A stretch of DNA of 33,047 bases from the NCBI GenBank assembly GCA_011088105.1, contig JAALKI010000026.1:1-33047 (forward strand), written 5' to 3'. The position numbers were made by a program, and so were the translations under genes. The stretch comes from Nitrospirota bacterium. GTDB taxonomy: Bacteria > Nitrospirota > Nitrospiria > Nitrospirales > UBA8639. Numbering within the stretch: position 1 is the stretch's first letter; every line of letters begins with the position of its first letter. Shown here piece by piece: positions 26,376 to 32,601 of the stretch. The notes below the pieces were generated by a model, which saw only the letters and a list, made by a program, of their open reading frames with translations, did not search any database and was not told the DNA's origin.

Positions 26376-28327
26376 CGTTCAAACCCCTTGCTGATTTGAC
26401 GGGCCATGGGGCGGACAAATGGGGTCCCATTCATCGTCATGCCCACGGTCACCTGCTGCCCCTTCAGCGGCTCCATATGATGACGCCAGGGCACCATCGC
26501 AAATGATCGTTCTGTTTGAAGGACGGCGAGTGGTGAACCCGATGGCAAGGTCGCTTTCCCCTTGAGCATTGCCGTTTGCGTCTGACCAGGTTCCAGAGAA
26601 TGGTAATGGACTCCGTGTTGCTTTTCATACGCGTTGGCCCACTCATTCCGTTCCCATCGAGAGAGCGCGGCCTGAAGGTCCCGTGTCGCCGGATCAAACC
26701 CATGCATACGCAAAAAATCCTTGCGCTGCGTTTTCGCGGCACTCCCTTCTTTCCCTAATGGTCCAACCTGATGATCTCCGAACTGATGGTGTCGATCTAA
26801 CCACGTTGGCCCCCTCGCTTGGATTTGGTCATCAAGACTCCTGGAATCTAAGACCTGTGTGTTCAGGCGTGGTGGTTTCGGCTCATCAATATCTTTCTGA
26901 GCTAAGGCATGCGTGAGATTCTTGGCGACTCGCCATTGAGAGGGACCAACCTCTTCCAAATACCCCATCCGCACCAACCGGGCCGCGCGGGTGATATGCG
27001 CGTCCACATACTCTTCTGAAGAGATCTGTCTCTTGGCCTCAAAGGTCTTATCCTGGGTCAAATCTTCCAGATGCTTGCGGGCATCATAGATACTCCCATT
27101 GTCCTTGGCCTGCGCCTCAATTGTATGATCTGCGGGGCGGAGCCAAGGGTCCTTCATCGTGTGAGCGGAAACAAACGCCCCAACGTTCATACCCTCGAAA
27201 TCGTTGGTGTAGCCCTTAATATAGGCGGCGTGGCCGCCCAGGGATTCAATGACGATGTACTTATTGTCATACAATTCATTCCAAAACCCTGTTTTGACGA
27301 CGCGCCCTTCGGTGTGGAGTTGCGGGTCACGTTTCTGGAAGATTTGGATGCCTTGAATGCCCGTGGCAAGCTCTTTGTGCATGGTTTTGATGATATCCCC
27401 GCGCTCACCCATTGCCATGAGATCTTTGTCCCAGTTCTCACGGAGCTCCCATTGGCCCTGACCGATGGAATCTGCTAACCCCATGGTGGTCATCGTTTTC
27501 ATCCGATCAACGACGCAACCATACCGATGTCTCGCTTCAGGATCGGACGGATAGGGACCGCTGGTGACGACCCGACCTTGAGCCATGGTTTTGATGGTTC
27601 TGTCCAGCGAGGTATAGCGTTCCTTCGATATTTCTTGGTGGTGGGTTTCACGAATTTCTAGATCCGTTCTGAGGCCTAACTCCCGTGTCGCAATGTCTTT
27701 GGCTCGGTCTCTGATCCCATGAGAAATATAGTCTTTCGGAATTCTGAGTTCTTGGCCGTGGGCATCCAATCCACGCACCACAATATGCGTATGGGGATTG
27801 TCAGTATTGTAGTGATTGACCGCCACCCACTCGAGATCCCGACCCACATCCTTTTGCACGGTCGCCATGAGGTCTTTGGTAAAGGTCGTGAGATCCAATT
27901 CGTGGCCGTCTTCTGGAGAGACAATGAATCGAAAATGGTGTGGATCTTTGCTCATGGTCTTGAAAAAATCTTTGACTTCTACATGACCTTGCTCCTGATC
28001 AAATAAGGCTCCTTTGTCTTGCTCCTGCTCCTGTTCGATGCCTTCCCTCGTGATGTAGTGAAGGTGAGCATAGGCCCCTCCGGTTTGTTGACCTGTTGGC
28101 GTTTTGACCACTCTGACCTTGACAACCACGCGCCTCGATCGTACTGCCTGAGCCCGCGCCACCCACGTTTTTCGCTTGCCTCCTGTTTTCGGTCCTGTCT
28201 GTCTGGTGGTCTGTTTGGAATTGGCAATGCCTTTCGCCAACCGCGCAAACACAGATTGAGAGGAAGGATCACGGGGTTGGCGTCGGCTAATGCGTGGCGT
28301 GAAATCCGTCGATTGATGTTTGGGCAT
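26372..28327 (-). CDS. MobP-type relaxase (VirD2/TraI-like)
   Basis: A 651-residue conjugative relaxase that nicks DNA at oriT and pilots the strand into the recipient. The N-terminal 60 residues are basic and likely disordered. The catalytic core shows a Tyr candidate in AYAHLHYITREG (Tyr91, alternatively Tyr86) and the metal-binding HUH-like triad NHYNTDNPHTHIVVRG (His172, His179, His181). A large C-terminal part after about residue 230 resembles the DUF3363-type extension of VirD2-like relaxases. It overlaps the coupling-protein gene. No clear Shine-Dalgarno precedes the ATG. The upstream non-coding region contains hairpins and AT-rich palindromes expected of an oriT. Confidence 0.92.
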   Translation of the reverse strand: MPKHQSTDFTPRISRRQPRDPSSQSVFARLAKGIANSKQTTRQTGPKTGGKRKTWVARAQAVRSRRVVVKVRVVKTPTGQQTGGAYAHLHYITREGIEQEQEQDKGALFDQEQGHVEVKDFFKTMSKDPHHFRFIVSPEDGHELDLTTFTKDLMATVQKDVGRDLEWVAVNHYNTDNPHTHIVVRGLDAHGQELRIPKDYISHGIRDRAKDIATRELGLRTDLEIRETHHQEISKERYTSLDRTIKTMAQGRVVTSGPYPSDPEARHRYGCVVDRMKTMTTMGLADSIGQGQWELRENWDKDLMAMGERGDIIKTMHKELATGIQGIQIFQKRDPQLHTEGRVVKTGFWNELYDNKYIVIESLGGHAAYIKGYTNDFEGMNVGAFVSAHTMKDPWLRPADHTIEAQAKDNGSIYDARKHLEDLTQDKTFEAKRQISSEEYVDAHITRAARLVRMGYLEEVGPSQWRVAKNLTHALAQKDIDEPKPPRLNTQVLDSRSLDDQIQARGPTWLDRHHQFGDHQVGPLGKEGSAAKTQRKDFLRMHGFDPATRDLQAALSRWERNEWANAYEKQHGVHYHSLEPGQTQTAMLKGKATLPSGSPLAVLQTERSFAMVPWRHHMEPLKGQQVTVGMTMNGTPFVRPMARQISKGFER

Positions 28328-28717
28328 TTTGTGATTCTAGCATAGCCAAAATGAAGATTCAATATATATTTATTTATTTTATATAATAAAATCAAATAGT
28401 TATATATAACTTATCTATGTATATACTAAAAATATTTATGTATTTTTCTAATTTAATTTAATAAGTTATAATATGAATATATATATATTCTTTATATTGC
28501 CATAGATATTTTTTCTTCTTCATAACTTTTCCCACTCTTCTCCCCTACACAGATCATTCAAGAAATCACTAAAAATAGAGAGGCATTTAGAGTCAATCTC
28601 GTGAGAGATTGATGAAAACTATTGCAACCAAAAAGCATGACTTTTAACGGTAAACCAAGAAAATTTACCGACATTCTTGATGAAAATCTGATGGAGAAAC
28701 GGCTAGTCTTTTTGATG
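28328..28717. other. AT-rich, palindrome-rich intergenic region, candidate oriT
   Basis: No gene. The segment at 28358-28500 is extremely AT-rich and holds two perfect palindromes: GTTATATATAAC (28399-28410) and GAATATATATATATTC (28475-28490). Two hairpins follow: TCAATCTC-gtga-GAGATTGA (28593-28612) and CGGTAAA with TTTACCG around nine bases (28648-28670). TTGATGAA occurs three times in the right part. Position between the relaxase gene and a transfer gene, with inverted repeats, fits an origin of transfer; a nick sequence of the IncP type was not found. Confidence 0.45.
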
Positions 28718-29290
28718 CTAATTTGATGAATTTGTGGAAAGATGAGGAGCTATTGTGATGGGAAGATGAGACGAATCATTCAAGAAAATTGGAGAGGACT
28801 CAGGAGATGAAGGCCGATCGATGGAAGAATTCGCCTCGTTTGAACGTTTCTGCGCGGCAAAGGAAAGAATCGTTCGGTTTAAAAACGTTTCGGGATCTCT
28901 CCCAATAAATGTCCCATATTTTTTGATCGCACAGGTCGTCGCCTGGTCTTGTGATTCTGTGCGACACTCGCTAAACAACTCTTCAAGTTTGTCCGTTCCC
29001 CAAGCAATGTTGAGGCAGGCATCAAACAACATCTCATCCGAAACATTGACCGTGTTGAGATACGAAACAGGAAGTGAAAATGGGCCAATATAGAGCATGT
29101 GTTGATCATAGCGATGCTGCTGAACAAATGTGATGGCCTCTTCATTTGTTTGAAAGATCATGGGATTTGGCTGGTTGGCGACTCTGACGTAGTATGGGTT
29201 TCTCTTAGTGGCCGCATCCATGACCGCGGTCACGGTTTCGGTATCAGCGAGGTACCCACAGGAGAGAATGAGTGACAACAAGACTTCCAT
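28718..29290 (-). CDS. VirB1-like (lytic transglycosylase-related) protein lacking the usual catalytic Glu
   Basis: A 190-residue protein with a hydrophobic N-terminus (MEVLLSLILSCGYLA). The layout resembles the VirB1/SLT domain: VTAVMDAATKRNPYYVRVAN where active enzymes have an E-S-G-x-N-P motif, then ITFVQQHRYDQHMLYIGPFS in place of the usual G-x-x-Q block, and FDACLNIAWGTDKLEELFSECR matching the FDPCTNLRAGA helix. The active-site Glu position appears to be Ala, so enzyme activity is doubtful. The last 45 residues are Ser/Pro-rich. It starts 12 bases after traF on the same strand. The assignment rests on pattern similarity and is moderately secure. Confidence 0.55.
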   Translation of the reverse strand: MEVLLSLILSCGYLADTETVTAVMDAATKRNPYYVRVANQPNPMIFQTNEEAITFVQQHRYDQHMLYIGPFSLPVSYLNTVNVSDEMLFDACLNIAWGTDKLEELFSECRTESQDQATTCAIKKYGTFIGRDPETFLNRTILSFAAQKRSNEANSSIDRPSSPESSPIFLNDSSHLPITIAPHLSTNSSN

Positions 29291-29302
29291 ATAATCGCAC
29301 CG

Positions 29303-29821
29303 TTAAAATGTCAAAAGAGGATGGGCGTTGCCCATGATCATCTGTGTGGATATTGGACCGAAATACCGGGAATCAAAGCTTCGCTCATGGTGGGTCCCCA
29401 CCAGAACATGACCGTCTGGAACCGGATCACAGAACGGGATTAATGGGATCGGATTCCCCCGTGAGTCTGTCCGATAAATGTGCCCCCAGACCTCACCATT
29501 AATGACCAGTGATCCATTAGTGGTGCAGGCCTCATCACCAGGGCCTGCGATAATAATTTTCAGTAGGGTCGCCCCTGGATTGAGATGGTGAGCAAACCCA
29601 GAGGGCCACGCGTTTGTGGTGGTTGGAATAACGACAATATCACCCATGGCATACGAGTCTGGGTGAAATGATGACAGCCAATACACCCCTTCTGGAAGGC
29701 TCGGAGAATGGTTATACACCATGATCGGTGTTGGCTTGACGAATGAGACCACCCCAATAAGGAGGAGCGTTCCCGCAACGAGGTATAATGGAAATGATCT
29801 TATGTTTTTCCCCTTTCTCAT
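29303..29821 (-). CDS. traF: TraF-like S26-family peptidase of conjugative transfer
   Basis: A 172-residue membrane-bound serine peptidase. One N-terminal helix (SFPLYLVAGTLLLIGVVSFV) is followed by the nucleophile region VYNHSPSLPEGVYWL, where the Ser aligns with the catalytic Ser of signal peptidase I/TraF, and by TLLKIIIAGPGDEA with the general-base Lys. The C-terminal GHVLVGTHHERSFDSRYFGPI is the typical last box. In RP4, TraF processes and cyclises the TrbC pilin. Its presence suggests the element makes, or once made, a conjugative pilus, although no pilin gene lies in view. The Shine-Dalgarno is weak. Confidence 0.9.
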   Translation of the reverse strand: MRKGKNIRSFPLYLVAGTLLLIGVVSFVKPTPIMVYNHSPSLPEGVYWLSSFHPDSYAMGDIVVIPTTTNAWPSGFAHHLNPGATLLKIIIAGPGDEACTTNGSLVINGEVWGHIYRTDSRGNPIPLIPFCDPVPDGHVLVGTHHERSFDSRYFGPISTQMIMGNAHPLLTF

Positions 29822-29993
29822 GGGCTTATTTTAGAATGAAATTGGAACTGAAGCGGTTTAGTGATTGGTTCATTCTTTCGGATATTTTTGACTGCCGCTC
29901 GCAACCCCGATGATCAATTAGACATTATCAGGAGGCTCATAATAGAGAATCTTTGAACTCATTTTCCCTCTCTTGAATGTGTCAGCTTCATCG

Positions 29994-30260
29994 CTAACAG
30001 CTCTTTTCCCCGCAACTCCCTTTGACCAAGTGACTGCCCTCAGGACAGCCCTGCTGACGGATCAGTGCACAGCAGCCGCCAAGCTGTGGGGGATTCCCGC
30101 AGAACAGGTTCAAGGTCGATCCATCTGAGCAAGAGAATGCGCACGTCAGCATCGCTTCGTCTTCATGCTGGACATGCAAGCCACAAGCTGGAGTCTGAGC
30201 ACAGGCACCGACCAAGCTAAGCAGGAATAGGAGAAGGATCAAGGAATGCCGTCGATTCAT
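29994..30260 (-). CDS. Small cysteine-rich putative lipoprotein
   Basis: An 88-residue protein. MNRRHSLILLLFLLSLVGACAQ is a lipoprotein signal peptide with lipobox LVGAC. The mature part is rich in Cys (CGLHVQ, CAFSCSDGS, NLFCGNPP, GGCCALI, QQGCPEG, GSCGEKSC), suggesting disulfides outside the inner membrane. I prefer the ATG at 30258-30260 because it starts the signal peptide cleanly; an upstream in-frame ATG at 30284 overlaps the end of higA by eight bases and would allow coupling. Family unknown. It is just upstream of traF on the same strand and may belong to the transfer region. Confidence 0.65.
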   Translation of the reverse strand: MNRRHSLILLLFLLSLVGACAQTPACGLHVQHEDEAMLTCAFSCSDGSTLNLFCGNPPQLGGCCALIRQQGCPEGSHLVKGSCGEKSC

Positions 30261-30276
30261 GAGGCAGTTGGAGCAT

Positions 30277-30597
30277 TCAAACATGTGTTTCCACTTGATA
30301 GTCTTGGGAACCTGGGAACGGTTTAATCTTTTTCAATATGGTCCGGTTTTCCTTTTGAGCGATTTCAAGATCATAGTGTTGTTGAAGATTCAACCAGAAC
30401 TCCGGTCCCGTTCTTAAAAACTGTCCCAAACTGAGAGCCGTGGCCGCAGTTATGCTGCGTTCTCCCCGAAGAATGTCATACACACGGCCGTATGGGAGGT
30501 GCAGATGTTTCGCTAACTGATGTCCATTGAGCCCGATTTCTTTGAGCTCATTAGCCAAAACTTCTCCAGGATGGATGGGATCTCTCCAATTAGCCAT
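30277..30597 (-). CDS. higA: HigA-family antitoxin
   Basis: A 106-residue addiction-module antitoxin. The signatures are PIHPGEVLANELKEIGLNGH at the N-terminus, the HTH QLAKHLHLPYGRVYDILRGE, then RSITAATALSLGQFLRTGPE and FWLNLQQHYDLEIA, which are characteristic of HigA/VapI proteins. An AGGAG ribosome site precedes the ATG. It follows the toxin by 11 bases in the same operon. It neutralises HigB and represses the promoter at 30890-30919. Confidence 0.93.
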   Translation of the reverse strand: MANWRDPIHPGEVLANELKEIGLNGHQLAKHLHLPYGRVYDILRGERSITAATALSLGQFLRTGPEFWLNLQQHYDLEIAQKENRTILKKIKPFPGSQDYQVETHV

Positions 30598-30608
30598 AGT
30601 TTCTTCTC

Positions 30609-30884
30609 CTAGTGGTAATCAACAATTTCAACGTCTGTTGCCCCTTTGTCCCATTGAAAACAGATTCGCCATTGACTATTAATGCGAATACTGTACTGAC
30701 CCTTTCGATCCCCTTTCAGAGATTCAAAGTGATTGCTTCGCAAATTGCTCAAGGCTAACAAATGGGGCGCGGCATCAAGAATACGAAGGCGGATTCTTGA
30801 TTGTCGTTCAATACCAGCAAATCGCTTCACAAATCTTCCATGATAGAGCTTTTCCGTCTCCTTACATTTAAACGTGAGAATCAT
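30609..30884 (-). CDS. higB: HigB-family toxin (RelE superfamily)
   Basis: A 91-residue toxin: ILTFKCKETEKLYHGRFVKR at the N-terminus, then RLRILDAAPHLLALSNLRSN, HFESLKGDRKGQYSIRINSQ and WRICFQWDKGATDVEIVDYH. The block LKGDRKGQYSIRINSQWRICF is the hallmark of plasmid-maintenance HigB, a ribosome-dependent mRNase. It is intact, first in its operon and coupled to higA. There is no Shine-Dalgarno upstream; the likely -10 ends five bases before the ATG, suggesting a leaderless message. Confidence 0.93.
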   Translation of the reverse strand: MILTFKCKETEKLYHGRFVKRFAGIERQSRIRLRILDAAPHLLALSNLRSNHFESLKGDRKGQYSIRINSQWRICFQWDKGATDVEIVDYH

Positions 30885-30889
30885 GGATT

Positions 30890-30919
30890 ATTGTACAATG
30901 GTTAATCGATTGCCGGCAA
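30890..30919 (-). promoter_or_regulatory. higBA promoter candidate
   Basis: Minus strand: TTGCCG (30919-30914), 18 bases, TACAAT (30895-30890), followed by five bases and the higB ATG. The -10 lies inside the palindrome TTGTACAA, a possible HigA half-site. Confidence 0.5.
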
Positions 30920-30940
30920 GCGATAAAATGGCATTTACCG

Positions 30941-31219
30941 TCAACGAGGTACGCACTCATCATCTGTCTCCTGTTTCTTCCTCTCACTTCGAGAAGAGGC
31001 ATCGTTGCGGGAACCCGCCAGGGCGCGAGCGGCTTCGGCGTATGTTTTCCAATATTCCATGCTTTCGCGCGAGACCGGTCCCATTTCATTCGATGTCCCA
31101 AGGTAATACCCGCCCGCTGATCGTAAGACGGTCGTTTCCAAATCGAACCCGATTGTGGCCGCGAGGTACCCGGATGTCAGCTGAATGGGATGGCGCTGTT
31201 GCTGGCGATTGTCACGCAT
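30941..31219 (-). CDS. Hypothetical protein of the mobile region
   Basis: A 92-residue hydrophilic protein. Central residues LTSGYLAATIGFDLETTVLR and SAGGYYLGTSNEMGPVSRES have good coding character, followed by MEYWKTYAEAARALAGS and a charged tail. An excellent ribosome site (AAGGAG, seven bases before ATG 31217-31219) supports it. No family is recognised. It precedes higBA on the same strand with about 56 bases between, where the higBA promoter lies. Confidence 0.65.
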   Translation of the reverse strand: MRDNRQQQRHPIQLTSGYLAATIGFDLETTVLRSAGGYYLGTSNEMGPVSRESMEYWKTYAEAARALAGSRNDASSRSERKKQETDDECVPR

Positions 31220-31361
31220 GAGAGATCTCCTTCTCTAGTTTGAAATGCATTGTCTTCTTCCTCACTTACTAAACAAAAACAACTTTTCCCTGAAGCCTTC
31301 GCAGAGTCCAAGGCTTCTGAGAAAAGTGAACAACACCTGCCGGGCGGCTCTCATTGAATGA

Positions 31362-31559
31362 GGGCTCTGCACGACGCTGGCGGGCCGGGGGTGTTTCCGG
31401 CGGGCCGAGGAGTGCTACGCCCTCCTCTACCTGGTAGGCCCGGCCACTGCGGGTTTGATGTTTCCGGAGATTCACGAGCCGATGAACGTCGCGTTGATCG
31501 GCCGGGCTGCCCACCCGGAAGTCTTGGGCTGCCAAGTCTTCCGGGTGATTGATGCTTGA
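31362..31559 (+). other. GC-rich open fragment, possibly a gene remnant
   Basis: This segment is clearly more GC-rich than its neighbours. The plus frame from 31362 is open to TGA 31557-31559 and reads CYALLYLVGPATAGLMFPE, then IHEPMNVALIGRAAHPEVLG, which looks protein-like, but only a mid-frame ATG (31458) is available. The opposite strand is also open (31269-31535) as expected at high GC. I cannot decide between a fragment of a transferred gene and non-coding DNA. Confidence 0.25.
31512..31547. repeat. Long, near-perfect hairpin
   Basis: CACCCGGAAG and CTTCCGGGTG pair over 10 bases, then after one T-T mismatch C-TTGG pairs with CCAA-G, leaving a GCTG loop: 15 of 16 stem positions match. 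There is no T-run, so it is not a standard terminator. Confidence 0.7.
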
Positions 31560-31650
31560 TCCACCTATTTCATCGATGTCCTTGAGGTATACCCTATTGT
31601 CTCTATCTCTCCATTTATTATTCAGGGTAGGATGGCCTGAACAAACTTAT

Positions 31651-31679
31651 TGAACTATCACACTAAGCGTGATACTGTG
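31651..31679 (+). promoter_or_regulatory. Promoter and operator of the 31684-32412 toxin-antitoxin module
   Basis: TTGAAC (31651-31656), 17 bases, TACTGT (31674-31679), then four bases to the toxin ATG. The perfect inverted repeat TATCAC with GTGATA (31657-31675) fills the spacer and touches the -10, as expected for antitoxin autorepression. There is no Shine-Dalgarno before the ATG. Confidence 0.55.
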
Positions 31680-31683
31680 ATCA

Positions 31684-32047
31684 TGAAGATATATACAACC
31701 GTCTGGTTTAAAAAGTTTGCCAGAAAACAAAAATCACCAATGCCGCGTTGAAAAAAGCCATTGAAGCCGCTGAGCAAGGGATTATTGACGCTGATCTTGG
31801 CGGCCAGGTGATTAAACAACGCATGGGGCGGCCCCAACAAGGGAAATCCGGCGACTATCGCACCATCATCCTTTTCAAAAAAGATGATAAAGCGTTTTTT
31901 GTATATGGCTATGCGAAAAATCAGCGTGACAACATCGAAGAGGATGAATTGAACGCTTTCAAAGAAATGTCCAAAGAGCTTTTCAATTTATCAGAGGAAG
32001 ATATTGAAAAAGCGATCAACGACAACGAATTGACAGAGGTGCAGTAA
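31684..32047 (+). pseudogene. RelE-like toxin of a toxin-antitoxin module, frameshifted near the N-terminus
   Basis: The frame from ATG 31684-31686 reads MKIYTTVWFKKFARKQKS and ends soon after. The remaining family sequence continues in another frame from 31748: KKAIEAAEQGIIDADLGGQV, IKQRMGRPQQGKSGDYRTII, then FFVYGYAKNQRDNIEEDEL, to TAA 32045-32047. The total length is two bases short of 122 codons; one A missing in CAAAAATCACC and one in ACCATGCC would restore an even frame (QKITNAALKK). Either two small deletions or a different net change of the same phase occurred. Translation from the TTG at 31748 would give a 99-residue protein without its first strand and helix. It overlaps the antitoxin start (TAATG). 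Confidence 0.78.
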
Positions 32048-32412
32048 TGGCGACAGAGAAAAAATATAAATCGGAAGCTATGGAGGCGATCCATCAAACG
32101 ATGGAAGGCTTATATGCTTCCGGCCTCGTGAATAAAAAAACGATGCGCAAGTTTGATCAATCCTGTCTTGAAGCGATCCCCTCATATTCCGGCGCGGATA
32201 TTAAAAAAATCCGTGAACGAGAGGATGTCTCACAGCCTGTATTCGCGTTGTATATTGGGGTGTCGAGAAATCTTGTTTCTGATTGGGAGCGCGACATTAA
32301 AAAACCACGCGGTCCGGCGCTGCGACTTCTGAGCATTATTGAAAAAAACGGGCTAGCCGCGATCGCGCAAACGCATTGCCTGTATTCTGACACAATCAGT
32401 CACAAACGGTGA
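32047..32412 (+). CDS. HTH-type antitoxin of the RelE-like module
   Basis: A 121-residue antitoxin. The N-terminal half (SEAMEAIHQTMEGLYASGLV, NKKTMRKFDQSCLEAI) precedes the HTH ADIKKIREREDVSQPVFALY and IGVSRNLVSDWERDIKKPRG, then PALRLLSIIEKNGLAAI. This is the layout of antitoxins paired with RelE-like toxins of the YgjN/HigB type. A GAGG site in the toxin 3' end precedes the ATG, which overlaps the toxin stop. It is intact though the toxin is frameshifted. It shares the WER/WEQ-x-PRGPAL motif with the antitoxin at 22099-22386. Confidence 0.9.
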   Translation: MATEKKYKSEAMEAIHQTMEGLYASGLVNKKTMRKFDQSCLEAIPSYSGADIKKIREREDVSQPVFALYIGVSRNLVSDWERDIKKPRGPALRLLSIIEKNGLAAIAQTHCLYSDTISHKR

Positions 32413-32423
32413 CCGAGTTTCAT

Positions 32424-32433
32424 GGGTATACCC
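32424..32433. repeat. GGGTATACCC palindrome after the antitoxin gene
   Basis: A perfect 10-base palindrome 11 bases downstream of the antitoxin. The same core (GGTATACCC) occurs at 31586, before the module, and at 21685, before the other broken module, so it may mark module borders. Confidence 0.45.
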
Positions 32434-32601
32434 AAAGTTTGATTGTTGAAAGATCGTTTTCAGCCATCAGTACTACCTTAAATAATAACGGGTTGGTAAG
32501 GAAGACTTTCCTCTTCTAGAAGAAGCATAAAGAAAAAGGCGTAAGATGAAGATTAGCCGCATTTACTGAAATCTATTACCTATCAAGGAGATGGGACAAT
32601 A

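Noticed and set aside
31269-31535. 88-residue minus-strand open frame
   Set aside because: Open mainly because of high GC; no start signal or family, and the opposite strand reads at least as well.
31512-31547. Integron attC site
   Set aside because: The palindrome is too perfect and short, and I see no RYYYAAC/GTTRRRY ends, cassette genes or integrase.
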